In this document: one piece after another, positions 21,694 through 31,255 of the stretch | Position numbering within the stretch: position 1 is the first letter of the stretch | How the letters are laid out: every line of letters starts with the position of its first letter | Origin: Calditrichota bacterium | Lineage (GTDB): Bacteria; Zhuqueibacterota; Zhuqueibacteria; Thermofontimicrobiales; Thermofontimicrobiaceae | DNA length: 64,000 nucleotides | Assembly: GCA_013152715.1 (NCBI GenBank) | Contig: JAADFU010000002.1 | Span: forward strand, 22,738-86,737 | Direction: 5' to 3' | Made by a program: the position numbers and the translations under genes | Notes under the pieces: generated by a model | Databases searched by the model: none | What the model was told of the DNA's origin: nothing | What the model saw: the letters and a program-made list of their open reading frames with translations, nothing else

Positions 21694-22326
21694 ATGAAAT
21701 CTCATCGATCATTAATTTTGACCGGCTTGTTTGCCGCGTTGACGGCGGTTGGCGCCTATTTGAAAATTCCTTTGCCCGGCGTACCCATAACTCTCCAGAC
21801 TTTTTTTGTGTATTTGAGCGCCAACGTTTTAGGAGCCTATTATGGCGCCTTGAGTCAAATTTTATATTTATTGATCGGCCTGATCGGAATTCCCGTTTTC
21901 GCTTTTGGCGGCGGTCCCGGTTATCTGTTTCAGCCGACGTTCGGATATTTGCTTAGCTATCCGATCAGCGTCTTTTTCATTGGCAAAGCTTTGAACGCTT
22001 TTAGAGTCAATCGCAGTGGATCGCCAAAAAAGCTATCACATCTTTTTCTGAGATTCGTTGCCGCTGATTTGGTAGGTGTTGTTGTTATTTTTTTCTTTGG
22101 TTTGGGATATATGTATTGCAATTTGCACTGGGGATTATATCTGAAGTTTAATGAAAGCGCCGCTTCAAATTTATTGAGCTGGAAAAATTTGCTTCGCACG
22201 ACGATGCTGATTTTTGTTCCAATAGATTTGATAAAGGTTTTTCTGGCGTCGCTGGTCTCAACACGATTATTTCAAAAATATTCTTTTGTAAAATTGCCTG
22301 TTATTAAAAAGGCAGAAGTTAGCTAA
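21694..22326 (+). CDS. bioY: Biotin transporter BioY
   Basis: BioY is the substrate-binding S component of biotin ECF transporters. The 210-aa protein has about six membrane segments. It has the family start GLFAALTAVGAYLKIPLPG, then VPITLQTFFVYLSANVLGAYYG and a GGGPGYLFQPTFGYLL block that forms the biotin pocket. The energising components (EcfA/EcfT) are not next to it, as is common for solitary BioY. It has its own promoter. The following sugar-kinase gene begins 24 bases later and may be read through. Confidence 0.92.
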   Translation: MKSHRSLILTGLFAALTAVGAYLKIPLPGVPITLQTFFVYLSANVLGAYYGALSQILYLLIGLIGIPVFAFGGGPGYLFQPTFGYLLSYPISVFFIGKALNAFRVNRSGSPKKLSHLFLRFVAADLVGVVVIFFFGLGYMYCNLHWGLYLKFNESAASNLLSWKNLLRTTMLIFVPIDLIKVFLASLVSTRLFQKYSFVKLPVIKKAEVS

Positions 22327-22350
22327 AGTGATGCGAGAGAGGAAGGTAAA

Positions 22351-23337
22351 ATGTCGTTTTTTATTGGTGTAGATGGCGGTGGAACAAAAACAGAATTGGT
22401 TTTGCTCGACGCTGAAGGAAACTTGATCGTGAAAACTCGTGTAGGAAGCACTAACTATCAAGCCGTTGGCGCAAGTCGTGTGAAACAAGAATTATTGAAC
22501 GGATTCCAGCAATTGCTCAAAAAAAGCAAGGTGGATGTAAAACGAGTGGCAGATATTTTTCTGGGATTAGCGGGGGCCGGACGGAAAAACGATCAAATCG
22601 AAGTTAAAAAACTTTTTGATGGTACGCCGTATCAAGGAAAAATTTTTGTTGATACGGACGCAGTGATTGCCCTTGCCGGGGCCTTTGGCACAAAACCCGG
22701 GATAGTCATCATTTCCGGCACCGGGTCCATCTGTTTTGGTAAAAATAGTCAGGGTCAATTCATTCGCGCCGGCGGCTGGGGTTATTTGCTTGGAGACGAA
22801 GGCAGCGGCTATTTTATCGGCAGCAGCGCTATCATCGCCGCGCTAAAAGATTTTGACGGGCGGGGTGACCGAACTCAGCTCCTTCAGGAGATTACTTCCC
22901 ATTTTCAGTTGAAATCAATAGACGAGATCATTCCGCTCATTTACCAAAATAAAATTGATCGCATAAAAATTGCGGATTTAGCGCCGTTGGTTTTTCGCGT
23001 CGCGAAACAGGGAGACCTGATTGCCGAAGAAATCATCAAAACTACGGGCAAGGAATTGGGAATGTTGGCGCGCGCCGTAGCGGTAAGACTTGGCTTTAGC
23101 GGCGAAGAAGTGAAAGTCGCTCTCATTGGCAGCATTTTTAAACAGCGCGATTATCTGATTAATCATATTTCCAAGGAATTGTATGAAATTTCCTGGAATG
23201 TGTCCATTACTGACGCCATGTTTCAACCATCATTCGGCGCGGCTTTGCTGGCGATGCAGCGGTCAAATATTGAAATAAACGAAATGTTGCTGGAAAATTT
23301 GAAAAAATCGATCAGCATGTATGTTGAAAACGATTAA
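22351..23337 (+). CDS. BadF/BcrA-type ATPase, probable N-acetylglucosamine/MurNAc kinase
   Basis: This 328-aa protein of the ASKHA sugar-kinase fold shows phosphate-1 FIGVDGGGTKTELVLLD (about 4-20), DTDAVIALAGA, phosphate-2 IVIISGTGSICFG, and the adenosine-side AGGWGYLLGDEGSGYFIG. Bacterial relatives include MurK-type kinases that phosphorylate MurNAc or GlcNAc. It overlaps anmK by 17 bases, and murQ is 22 kb away, so a role in peptidoglycan-sugar recycling is the best inference. Substrate choice cannot be read from sequence alone. Confidence 0.82.
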   Translation: MSFFIGVDGGGTKTELVLLDAEGNLIVKTRVGSTNYQAVGASRVKQELLNGFQQLLKKSKVDVKRVADIFLGLAGAGRKNDQIEVKKLFDGTPYQGKIFVDTDAVIALAGAFGTKPGIVIISGTGSICFGKNSQGQFIRAGGWGYLLGDEGSGYFIGSSAIIAALKDFDGRGDRTQLLQEITSHFQLKSIDEIIPLIYQNKIDRIKIADLAPLVFRVAKQGDLIAEEIIKTTGKELGMLARAVAVRLGFSGEEVKVALIGSIFKQRDYLINHISKELYEISWNVSITDAMFQPSFGAALLAMQRSNIEINEMLLENLKKSISMYVEND

Positions 23338-24529
23338 CGAGCATCCGCTCATCCGTCTGTTGGAAGATAAGCGGAGCAAATTTGTCATCGGTTTGATGTC
23401 CGGAACTTCCATGGACGGCATTGACGTTGCGCTTGTGAAAATTGACGGTTTCGGACTGCAAACGCGCGTGGATTTGATAGCCTTTGACACTGTGAGTTAC
23501 TCGAAGGAGCTTAAAAACAAATTATTGTCAATTGCCACGGCGCGCAGAGAAAGCGTGGACGATATTTGTCGCTTAAATGTTGTTGTCGGCGAATATTTTT
23601 TGGATGCAATTTATCATATATGTCAAAAAAGTGGAACTGATATCAAAAGCATCGATCTCGTTGGAACTCACGGCCAGACAGTGCGTCATTTACCAGAAGA
23701 GGCGGAGCTGTTCGGGAAAAAAGTTCGCTCCACTTTACAAATCGGAGATCCGGCGATAATTTCAGCGCGCACGGGAATTGTTACTGTCGGATTGTTTCGA
23801 AATTCCGATATGGCGCTCGGTGGCCAAGGAGCGCCGTTGGTTCCCTATTTTGATTATTTGCTTTTTCGGTCGCGGGAAAAAAATCGCGTTGTTGTCAATA
23901 TCGGCGGAATTGCCAACATCACTCTGCTGCCCAAAAACTGTCAACCGGAAGAAGTTGTCGCTTTTGATAGCGGCCCCGGAAACATGGTCATCGACGGTTT
24001 AATGCGGCGACTTTTTCAGCAGGAGTTTGATCGGAACGGCGAAACGGCCGCGGACGGGAACATTTCCGTTGATTTGTTAGAAAAATTATTAGCGCATTCT
24101 TATTTTCGAAAATTGCCGCCAAAATCCACTGGCCGCGAAGAGTTCGGGGAAGCTTTTATTGAATTTGTATTGGGCCTGGCGGAAAAAGAACGACTCGCCG
24201 CGAAAGACGTCATCGCCACGGCGACTGAATTAACGGCAAGGACAATTAAAAATTCCGTGGAGCTTATTTCCGCTTCTGCAAATGCAGTCGATGAAGTCAT
24301 CGTCGGCGGAGGCGGAATTTACAATAAAAATTTGATGAAACGACTGGTAAAATTATTTTCAACGAGTTCCGTTTTAGCGACCGATGAAGTGGGAATTTCC
24401 TCCGATGCAAAAGAAGCAATCTGTTTTGCAGTTTTGGCGAATGAGACGGTTCACGGCGTTCCCGCGAGTTTGCCCTCGGCAACGGGCGCCACACGACCGT
24501 CAATTTTGGGCGCAATTTATTTGGGTTAA
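23321..24529 (+). CDS. anmK: Anhydro-N-acetylmuramic acid kinase AnmK
   Basis: AnmK hydrolyses and phosphorylates 1,6-anhydro-MurNAc to MurNAc-6-phosphate, the substrate of MurQ. The 402-aa protein has the signature FVIGLMSGTSMDGIDVALV (about 23-41), GTHGQTVRHLP, LQIGDPAIISARTG, NIGGIANITLLP and DSGPGNMVIDGLMRR. The first 17 bases overlap the upstream kinase gene. The leader before the core motif has normal length for the family. Together with murQ this supports a turnover-product recycling route. Confidence 0.95.
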   Translation: MLKTINEHPLIRLLEDKRSKFVIGLMSGTSMDGIDVALVKIDGFGLQTRVDLIAFDTVSYSKELKNKLLSIATARRESVDDICRLNVVVGEYFLDAIYHICQKSGTDIKSIDLVGTHGQTVRHLPEEAELFGKKVRSTLQIGDPAIISARTGIVTVGLFRNSDMALGGQGAPLVPYFDYLLFRSREKNRVVVNIGGIANITLLPKNCQPEEVVAFDSGPGNMVIDGLMRRLFQQEFDRNGETAADGNISVDLLEKLLAHSYFRKLPPKSTGREEFGEAFIEFVLGLAEKERLAAKDVIATATELTARTIKNSVELISASANAVDEVIVGGGGIYNKNLMKRLVKLFSTSSVLATDEVGISSDAKEAICFAVLANETVHGVPASLPSATGATRPSILGAIYLG

Positions 24530-24546
24530 TTTCCAATTGCAAAAAA

Positions 24547-25329
24547 TTGTACACTTTTATTCAGCGGATCATTCTATTGACGAAGAAGCAGAAATCAGTG
24601 GCGCCATACACAAAATTGCCGCTAATTTACGACGAGGTTATGGCTCATGTGGATTACAACTTGTGGGCGGAATATTCGAAAAAAATAATTAGAAAACTTG
24701 GCGAGAAGCCGCGTCGTTTTTTGGACATCTCTTGTGGAACCGGCAGCTTTTTGCTGTCATTTTATGAAGCGGGTCATTTGTATTTTGGATGCGACTTTTC
24801 TTTGGAAATGCTTCGCATTGCGAAGACCAAAACGCAACAGAAAACCATTCGTCTGTTTCAAGCGGATATGACATCTTTTTCCGTTAGCAAAGAAATGGAC
24901 GTGATTTTTTGCCTTTATGACAGCATAAATTATTTGAACAGTTTTGCGTTATGGAAGAAAACTTTTGCTTGCGTCCATAATGCCTTACGCGCCAAAGGGC
25001 TATTTGTTTTCGATATTTGCACGGAATTGAATTCTATTGAATATTTTGACGGCATGGTGGAGAAAAACACAGGTCGCGGCTACAAATACATTCGCGAAAG
25101 TTTTTTCGACAGAAACAGACGGATACATCATAATAAATTTTTTATTAATTTTGCCGGCGATTCGATTGAATATATCGAAGATCATCAACAGACCATTTAT
25201 CGCGTGAGTGACGTCATTGCATTGATCGAATCGTCTCCGTTTGAGTTCGTGGGTGCTTATGACGGATTTACGTTTCAGCCGGGAGACGAAAATTCTTTGC
25301 GAGTTCATTTTGTATTGAGAAAGCGGTAA
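24547..25329 (+). CDS. Class I SAM-dependent methyltransferase
   Basis: This 260-aa (maximum) protein has motif I FLDISCGTGSFLLSF, a motif II acidic end (GCDFSLEML), and QADMTSF and DVIFCLYDSINYL corresponding to motifs III-IV. The family N-terminus LPLIYDEVMAHVDYNLWAEY is intact. The substrate is unknown; relatives are annotated only as class I methyltransferases. The start is uncertain. The frame opens with TTG (24547), a GTG lies at 24598, and neither has a good ribosome site; the GTG would leave more family-like N-terminal sequence. It directly precedes ftsE with one base between stop and start. Confidence 0.82.
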   Translation: MYTFIQRIILLTKKQKSVAPYTKLPLIYDEVMAHVDYNLWAEYSKKIIRKLGEKPRRFLDISCGTGSFLLSFYEAGHLYFGCDFSLEMLRIAKTKTQQKTIRLFQADMTSFSVSKEMDVIFCLYDSINYLNSFALWKKTFACVHNALRAKGLFVFDICTELNSIEYFDGMVEKNTGRGYKYIRESFFDRNRRIHHNKFFINFAGDSIEYIEDHQQTIYRVSDVIALIESSPFEFVGAYDGFTFQPGDENSLRVHFVLRKR

Positions 25330-25330
25330 A

Positions 25331-25978
25331 ATGATAGAATTGTCAAATGCAAAAGCAAAATATCCGGGCGGCGACGGTTTGGAATTGGTAAATTTGTCCG
25401 TCCGTCCGGGAGAATTCGTCTATTTAATAGGCCCGTCCGGCGCCGGAAAGAGTAGTGTTTTGAAGCTTATTTACATGGACATTTTCCCTCAATCCGGCTA
25501 TGTAAAAGTTGACGGCTACAATTCGCTAACGATTAAAAAGCGCCAGATTCCCTATTTGCGCCGAAGATTAGGGATTATTTTTCAGGATTTTAAGCTTCTG
25601 ACCGATCGCGATGTTTATGAAAATGTCGCTTTCACGCTGCATGTGACAAATACGCGACGTCAAGAAATCAAGCGCCGCGTATTGCGCGCGTTAGCGGAGG
25701 TGGGTCTGAGTCACAAAAGGTCAAAAATGCCGCATGAACTTTCCGGGGGGGAACAGCAAAGAGCGGCCATTGCTCGCGCGTTGGTAAACGAACCCATTAT
25801 TTTGCTGGCGGATGAAATTACCGGAAATTTAGATGCGGAATCCGAAGATGAAATCGTGCAGTTACTGGAAAAAATAAACGCAAAAGGGACAGCGATTTTG
25901 ATGGCGACTCACGATGATCGTCTCGTCCGCGGTCGAAAGCGAAAAATTGTAAACATCATAAAAGGAAGAACCTTATAA
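25331..25978 (+). CDS. ftsE: Cell division ATP-binding protein FtsE
   Basis: FtsE is the ABC ATPase of the FtsEX complex, which couples divisome signals to peptidoglycan hydrolase activation across the inner membrane. The 215-aa protein has Walker A LIGPSGAGKSSVLKLIY, a Q loop in GIIFQDFKLL, signature HELSGGEQQRAAIARALVN, Walker B ILLADEITGNLD and the H-loop MATHD. The sequence ARALVNEP-ILLADE is FtsE-typical. It is followed directly by ftsX. Confidence 0.94.
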   Translation: MIELSNAKAKYPGGDGLELVNLSVRPGEFVYLIGPSGAGKSSVLKLIYMDIFPQSGYVKVDGYNSLTIKKRQIPYLRRRLGIIFQDFKLLTDRDVYENVAFTLHVTNTRRQEIKRRVLRALAEVGLSHKRSKMPHELSGGEQQRAAIARALVNEPIILLADEITGNLDAESEDEIVQLLEKINAKGTAILMATHDDRLVRGRKRKIVNIIKGRTL

Positions 25979-26839
25979 TTGTTTCGCGGGATGATATATT
26001 CTATCACTGAAGGATTGCGAGGATTAAGACGGGCGCGCTTTTCCACGACCGTTTCAATTTTCACTATTTTTTTGTCATTGATACTCATTGCCATTTTTTT
26101 GATTATTATTCTGAATGTGCGGGCCATTGTCCAGCAAATACAGTCCAGAATGGAATTAGAAGCGTTTATCGATGAATCTTTTTCACAGGAACAAATTGAA
26201 AATTTGCAGAGTCAAATAAAAGATTTGCCGGGCATTGAGCAGGTGAATTATATTTCCAAAGAGAAAGCGGCGGAAATTTTTCGCAAGCAAGTGGGGCATG
26301 ATATTTTTGAGATTCTTGACGAAAATCCACTGCCGGCGTCGTTTCAAATCCGGTTGACGCCGATGTATCGTTCCGCGAATAGAGCGAAGCTTTTATTTGA
26401 TCAAATTTTGTCGTTGGACGGAATAGACGAAATTATCTACCGCCACGATTTGCTTGTGCTGTTGGAAAAATACATGCATATATTTGTGCTGGTCATTGCA
26501 ACTTTAGGCGCGCTGTTAGCGCTAAGTTCTATCGTCCTGGTTTCTAATACAATTAAGCTGGTAATTTTTTCGCGGCGAAAAATCATTGAAATCATGAAAT
26601 TAGCAGGCGCGACGCGGGGTTTTATCAGACGTCCGTATATCGTGGAAGGTGTCTTACAAGGACTTAGCGGCGGCGCTTTCGCATCATTGTTCATTTATTT
26701 CGTTTTCAAAATTATGAACATTGAAATTCCCGAATTAATTTTAATTGATCAACGCATTTATTGGGTGCTGGTTTTATTAGGCGGGTTTTTCGGTTTTGTG
26801 GGCAGCTTTATTGCATTGCGGAAATTTTTAAAATATTAA
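25979..26839 (+). CDS. ftsX: Cell division membrane protein FtsX
   Basis: This is the permease partner of FtsE. The 286-aa protein has the FtsX layout. It has a first membrane helix (about 22-46, STTVSIFTIFLSLILIAIFL), an extracytoplasmic domain (about 55-160), then three helices near 165-190, 222-245 and 258-280. A conserved RRKIIEIMKLAGATRGFIRRP segment lies between TM2 and TM3. The start is TTG at 25979, directly after the ftsE TAA, with AAAGGAAG 10 bases upstream. An in-frame ATG at 25991 is too far from that site. Confidence 0.92.
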   Translation: MFRGMIYSITEGLRGLRRARFSTTVSIFTIFLSLILIAIFLIIILNVRAIVQQIQSRMELEAFIDESFSQEQIENLQSQIKDLPGIEQVNYISKEKAAEIFRKQVGHDIFEILDENPLPASFQIRLTPMYRSANRAKLLFDQILSLDGIDEIIYRHDLLVLLEKYMHIFVLVIATLGALLALSSIVLVSNTIKLVIFSRRKIIEIMKLAGATRGFIRRPYIVEGVLQGLSGGAFASLFIYFVFKIMNIEIPELILIDQRIYWVLVLLGGFFGFVGSFIALRKFLKY

Positions 26840-26916
26840 GAGAGGACAGAATCTGTTTTTGTGAAAAAAATCAATTCTCTGAAGAGGCAAAAGGGTCGTT
26901 AATGCATAAATTTTAC

Positions 26917-26945
26917 TTGACAATAGAATTAAAAATTGTTATCTT
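26917..26945 (+). promoter_or_regulatory. hrcA promoter
   Basis: TTGACA (26917-26922), a 17-base spacer and TATCTT (26940-26945) are a near-consensus housekeeping promoter 65 bases before hrcA. No CIRCE inverted repeat (TTAGCACTC-N9-GAGTGCTAA) is visible between it and the gene. Confidence 0.75.
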
Positions 26946-27009
26946 TAAATTGTATTAAAATAATATTTTAATTTGAACTTAGAGGAAAATTTTACGAAAT
27001 AGCAGAAGA

Positions 27010-28050
27010 ATGTTTAAGATGCAATTGCCAGAATTGACATACAAAGAGAGCTCAATTTTAAATAATTTGGTAAAAAATTTTGTCAAATCGGCGACGCCGA
27101 TAGGGTCAAAATTTCTATCTGCCCAACTGCATGGTCGAATGAGTCCGGCAACAATTCGAAATGTTTTAATGACTTTGGAGAAAAAGGGGTTGGCGCATCA
27201 ACCACATACATCAGCGGGCAGAATGCCCACGGATCTTGGCTATCGCTATTATGTGAATGATTTGATGAAAATCGAACGGTTGAGCCAAACAGAGAAGCGG
27301 TCAATTGATGCCAATTTGAAACATATCGCTGATGAAAATGTCGATACGATTTTAGACAAAGCCTGCGAAGTGCTGTCAGAAATTTCCAATCAATTGGGCG
27401 TCGTATTAGAGCCGCGATTTTACAAAGGTGTTTTTCAAAAATTACAATTATTTCGTTTGAGTGAAAGTAAACTGTTGGTGGTCATTTCCTTATCGGATGG
27501 ATTTGTGCGCACGATTTTGATGGAGATAAAGTTTTCTATTCCGGACAATAAAATCAGGGAGACCGAACGAATTTTGAACGAGCGCCTGTCAGGCCTGGCG
27601 CTGAAGACCATTCGAAAAACGATCAAAAAGCGCGTCAGAAATGTGAATTATGGCGATCCGGCCCTTATTCATCAAGTTGCGGATTTGGCAGATAGCTTAT
27701 TTACTGTGGATAGCAATCAGGTGCATTTTAAAGGCGCGTTGAAAATTCTCTCCCAGCCTGAATTTTCAGAAAAAGAACATCTGGCAAAAATATTGCAGCT
27801 TATTGACAATCGGGATATTTTAGTGCATATTGTCAAAAATTCTTCGAGAAAGGGCGACAGAATTTCCATCACCATCGGCCAGGAGCATCGAGATGAACTC
27901 GTGAAAAATTGCAGCTTGATCTCTGCACCCTACAAAATAGGCGACATAACCGGGACGATAGCGGTGATAGGCCCGACGAGGATACAGTATGAAAAAATGG
28001 CCGCGTTGGTTGATTATATTGCAAAGGGAATTAATCAATTGTTTAGCTAA
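27010..28050 (+). CDS. hrcA: Heat-inducible transcription repressor HrcA
   Basis: HrcA represses heat-shock genes by binding CIRCE. The 346-aa protein has the N-terminal winged helix with SPATIRNVLMTLEKKGLAHQPHTSAGRMPTDLGYRYYV (about 50-88, typical of HrcA). The effector domain follows, ending near GDITGTIAVIGPTRIQYEKM-ALVDYIAKGI. It heads the hrcA-grpE-dnaJ cluster. Its own promoter lacks a recognisable CIRCE, so autoregulation is not evident here. Confidence 0.95.
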   Translation: MFKMQLPELTYKESSILNNLVKNFVKSATPIGSKFLSAQLHGRMSPATIRNVLMTLEKKGLAHQPHTSAGRMPTDLGYRYYVNDLMKIERLSQTEKRSIDANLKHIADENVDTILDKACEVLSEISNQLGVVLEPRFYKGVFQKLQLFRLSESKLLVVISLSDGFVRTILMEIKFSIPDNKIRETERILNERLSGLALKTIRKTIKKRVRNVNYGDPALIHQVADLADSLFTVDSNQVHFKGALKILSQPEFSEKEHLAKILQLIDNRDILVHIVKNSSRKGDRISITIGQEHRDELVKNCSLISAPYKIGDITGTIAVIGPTRIQYEKMAALVDYIAKGINQLFS

Positions 28051-28089
28051 TGCATTTGAAAGGCATGTAATTTAAGATGAGTTGAAAGC

Positions 28090-28626
28090 ATGGCAGAGAA
28101 ACAAAAGAGCAAAAAGAAAAAATTTTCAGACGCCACACAAAAAAGAAAATCACAAAAGGAACAAATAAAAAAATTAACTAACGAAATAGAAAAATTAAGC
28201 GCTCAATTAGCGGAAACCAATGACAAATATTTGCGCATGATGGCGGAATTTAATAATTTTAAGAAGCGCAAGGAAAAAGAATTTGCTAATTTGCTAAGTG
28301 GTGCCAATCGCGAAGTTATTTTGGAGTTGCTTCCGGTAATAGATGATTTTGAGCGATCGTTGAATAAAAAGACCAAAAAACAAAGTCTGAAGTCATTTCG
28401 GGAAGGGATTGAGTTAATTTACAAAAAGGTGACCCGGATTTTGCAAAAATTTGGTCTCGAGCCGATCGATTCGCTGGATCGTCCGTTTGATCCCGAGCTA
28501 CACGATGCGCTGTTGCAAGTGGAAATACAAGATAAAGAGTCGAACATTGTCGTGGAAGAAATTGAAAAGGGCTATAAGTTAAAAGACAATGTGCTCCGTC
28601 ATGCAAAAGTGATCGTGACCAAGTAG
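28090..28626 (+). CDS. grpE: Nucleotide exchange factor GrpE
   Basis: GrpE releases ADP from DnaK. The 178-aa protein has a basic N-terminal tail, a long coiled coil (about 20-75), then the conserved YLRMMAEFNNFKKRKEKE and VILELLPVIDDFERSL. The beta-wing region FGLEPIDSLDRPFDPELHDAL is present and it ends GYKLKDNVLRHAKVIVTK. All family motifs are present. It lies 39 bases after hrcA. Confidence 0.96.
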   Translation: MAEKQKSKKKKFSDATQKRKSQKEQIKKLTNEIEKLSAQLAETNDKYLRMMAEFNNFKKRKEKEFANLLSGANREVILELLPVIDDFERSLNKKTKKQSLKSFREGIELIYKKVTRILQKFGLEPIDSLDRPFDPELHDALLQVEIQDKESNIVVEEIEKGYKLKDNVLRHAKVIVTK

Positions 28627-28682
28627 ATTTTTGTAGTAATGTTTTTTAGATTGTCATTTGGTTGAGGAAGAACAGCAGCATT

Positions 28683-29831
28683 ATGGATAGAGATTATTAT
28701 GAAATTTTAGGAATATCCCGAGAAGCAAATGAGAGTGAGGTAAAAAAAGCATATCGAAAGTTGGCGTTACAGTTTCATCCGGATAAAAATCCCGGCGATA
28801 AAGCAGCAGAAGAAAAGTTTAAAGAAATTTCTGAAGCTTATGAAGTGTTGAAAGATCCGGAGAAGAGAAAGCGCTACGATATGTACGGCAAATCCGGCAT
28901 GAAGGGCGGTTTTGAAGGATTTGGCGGGTTTGATTTTGATCTGAGCGATGCGTTACGGACGTTTATGTCCGAGGGTTTTGGCTTTGGCGATTTTTCTGAT
29001 TTTTTTGGAACGTCTTCGCGTTCGCAACGGCGTGCGTCGCGAACTCGCGGTGCTGATTTACAAATTCGGTTGCGGTTGACGTTGGAAGAAATCGCAGAGG
29101 GAGCGACAAAAAAAATCAAGCTTAAGCGATATGTCCCCTGCGTTGCATGTGGAGGAAGCGGAGCAAAAAAGGGGAGCGCGGTGACGACGTGTCCTGTTTG
29201 TCATGGTAGCGGTGAAATCCGCCAGACGGCCAGGACGATCTTCGGCCAGATGGTCAACGTGACCACATGTACGCACTGCGGCGGAGAAGGTCGAGTGATT
29301 AGGGATCGTTGTCCTCTATGCAACGGAGAAGGACGTACCAAAGAAGAAAGTACTCTTTCGGTGAATATTCCGGCTGGCGTCGCCACAGGAAATTATATTA
29401 CGTTGCGCGGCGAGGGACATGCGGGACCTCGCGGAGGCGCGACTGGTAATGCGATTATTATTATTGAGGAAGAGGAGCACCCCTATTTTGAGCGCCATGG
29501 CGATGACATTTTGTACGATTTGTACGTCAGTTTTAGTCAAGCCGCTCTGGGAGATGGCGTGGAAGTTCCGACTCTAAAAGGAAAAGCAAAATTGGTTATT
29601 CCGGCGGGGACACAGTCCGGGAAAATTTTGCGGATGCGAGGAAAGGGCATTGGCCATTTGCACAACCATAGCCGCGGCGACCAGTTGGTTCGTATTTTGG
29701 TGTGGACGCCGACCAAGTTGTCGGAAAAAGAGAAACAGCTTTTTAGCAAATTAGCGGAGATGGAAAACATCCATCCGCCTAAAGGCGATAAGAGTTTTTT
29801 CAAAAAAATCAAACAAGCGCTCTTTGAATGA
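28683..29831 (+). CDS. dnaJ: Chaperone protein DnaJ
   Basis: DnaJ is the Hsp40 co-chaperone of DnaK. The 382-aa type A protein has a J domain with the HPD motif ([16 protein letters not shown]) and a Gly/Phe-rich linker ([10 protein letters not shown]). The four CxxCxGxG zinc-finger repeats are [24 protein letters not shown] and CPLCNGEG. The C-terminal substrate-binding domains follow. The ATG at 28683 gives the canonical [11 protein letters not shown] start; an upstream in-frame TTG at 28662 would add seven atypical residues. dnaK is absent between grpE and dnaJ. The stop overlaps the next ATG by four bases. Confidence 0.96.
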   Translation: MDRDYYEILGISREANESEVKKAYRKLALQFHPDKNPGDKAAEEKFKEISEAYEVLKDPEKRKRYDMYGKSGMKGGFEGFGGFDFDLSDALRTFMSEGFGFGDFSDFFGTSSRSQRRASRTRGADLQIRLRLTLEEIAEGATKKIKLKRYVPCVACGGSGAKKGSAVTTCPVCHGSGEIRQTARTIFGQMVNVTTCTHCGGEGRVIRDRCPLCNGEGRTKEESTLSVNIPAGVATGNYITLRGEGHAGPRGGATGNAIIIIEEEEHPYFERHGDDILYDLYVSFSQAALGDGVEVPTLKGKAKLVIPAGTQSGKILRMRGKGIGHLHNHSRGDQLVRILVWTPTKLSEKEKQLFSKLAEMENIHPPKGDKSFFKKIKQALFE

Positions 29832-30262
29832 TCGAATTATTTACGCGACAGGAACGAATTGTCTTACTTTTTCTGGTTTTCGGTGTAGTGGTTGGTGCTG
29901 CGATTAAGTTATTCAAACCAGAGTACAAAAGCGCGGCGGTTGCGAGAAAAGCGCATGAAGAATTTCAGCGTCACATTGAGGCCATGACGACGTCTCAAAA
30001 CCAATTAAAATCTTTGCAAAATGCGAAGAAACCGGCTGCCCAAAAGGGCGCTTATGATTTTAAAATAAATATAAATACTGCATCGGTCGATGAAATTGTT
30101 CGGCTTCCAAAGGTAGGGCCTGTATTGGCAAGCCGTATTGTAAAATACCGGGAGCAAAACGGCTATTTTCAGACGCCGGAAGAATTAATCAAAGTTAAAG
30201 GAATCGGCAAGAAGACTTTAGAAAAGTTGAAACCATTTATTTTTGTAACTCCAATGGAATAA
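29828..30262 (+). CDS. ComEA-like helix-hairpin-helix protein
   Basis: This 144-aa protein has an N-terminal membrane anchor (about 11-28, [19 protein letters not shown]), a polar linker, and a C-terminal double helix-hairpin-helix DNA-binding domain. The domain contains [30 protein letters not shown] and [19 protein letters not shown]. This is the ComEA layout; ComEA binds incoming dsDNA outside the inner membrane in natural transformation. It overlaps the dnaJ stop by four bases. The pilin- and PilM/PilN-like genes downstream make a competence or pilus link plausible but unproven. Confidence 0.85.
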   Translation: MIELFTRQERIVLLFLVFGVVVGAAIKLFKPEYKSAAVARKAHEEFQRHIEAMTTSQNQLKSLQNAKKPAAQKGAYDFKININTASVDEIVRLPKVGPVLASRIVKYREQNGYFQTPEELIKVKGIGKKTLEKLKPFIFVTPME

Positions 30263-30305
30263 CAATTTATCTGTATTTATCAAAGTAATATTTTAAGGAG
30301 GGAAG

Positions 30306-31202
30306 ATGGCAAAAGACATGTCAAAGGGCTCCATAATTCTTGAAATTCTCATTGTGATTCTTGTTGTCGCCCTGATAGCGACAATTTTGTATCCTAAGAA
30401 AATTTGGGAGCAGGAAGAGAAAAACACGCAACTGTGCCGGTCAAATATGGATCGCATACTAAAAGCAGAGCTTGTTTTTCAAAAGTATCATAACACTTAT
30501 ACAGATAGCTTGCCGGAATTGGTTAGTTTTATTCGCGATGATAGCACCAAGCAGGCGCTCAGGGACTACTTCTATGCTGATACGGCTCTTGCCGAAAATT
30601 TATTAACAATGTTGCGGGACAAGGAAGCGAATGCAAATTTGCTTGTAGAGAATATTTTGGCTGACACACTGTTTTTCTCGATCATGGAGAATGTAAACTA
30701 TGATTCAAATTTGGCGCATGTCTTGCTCAATCGGCTGACGAACACGGACCTGGCGGACACGATCAAGGCCTGGCGCCAAAGCGATAGTTCAGAAGTTGTT
30801 GTTTTCAAGCAGGTGAAAAGACAATTCCCAGCGCTGAGTTTGTACAATCCGATGCGCGATGACGACTCTCTCAAATTGGTCTTTGCGCGCATGATGCCGG
30901 AAGTTTCCACGGGGTTTCTGTTGGATACTTTGTATGCGACCAACGCAGAATGGGCAAAAAAAGTCGATAGCGCGGTGGCGCACACATTAGAAAATTTTGT
31001 CACCTGTCCGACTGTGGGGCGCGAATACATTATTACCGTGACAGACACATCGGTGATTAAATACGTCAGCATTGCCTGTCCATTGGATTCCACTGATATT
31101 GAAGCAAGCAAAAAAGATTTTGTAAAATATCATCTGGGTCATTTACGTTTGAAAAACCATGGTCGCATTTCAGAAACAGGCGAGAAAAGTTGGACTAAAT
31201 AA
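30306..31202 (+). CDS. Type IV prepilin-like protein
   Basis: This 298-aa protein has a short basic leader (MAKDMSKG), a prepilin peptidase-like site G|SIILE with the conserved Glu at mature position 5, and a following hydrophobic helix ILIVILVVALIATILYP. These are type IV pilin or pseudopilin hallmarks. The large, mainly helical remainder (about 40-298) is not recognised. It includes a second-half strand pair with two cysteines (CPTVGREYIITV, ACPLD), as in some pseudopilins. A good AAGGAGGGAAG precedes the ATG. It is followed by PilM- and PilN-like genes. The exact role (minor pilin, type II secretion pseudopilin) is inferred. Confidence 0.72.
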   Translation: MAKDMSKGSIILEILIVILVVALIATILYPKKIWEQEEKNTQLCRSNMDRILKAELVFQKYHNTYTDSLPELVSFIRDDSTKQALRDYFYADTALAENLLTMLRDKEANANLLVENILADTLFFSIMENVNYDSNLAHVLLNRLTNTDLADTIKAWRQSDSSEVVVFKQVKRQFPALSLYNPMRDDDSLKLVFARMMPEVSTGFLLDTLYATNAEWAKKVDSAVAHTLENFVTCPTVGREYIITVTDTSVIKYVSIACPLDSTDIEASKKDFVKYHLGHLRLKNHGRISETGEKSWTK

Positions 31203-31255
31203 TTTCCCTTTGAACCGCGGGTTCAGTTGGTAAATCCATAATCAGAGGGAGTTCT

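Noticed and set aside
26840..27009. CIRCE element upstream of hrcA
   Set aside because: Looked for TTAGCACTC-N9-GAGTGCTAA and found nothing similar; only a standard promoter is present.
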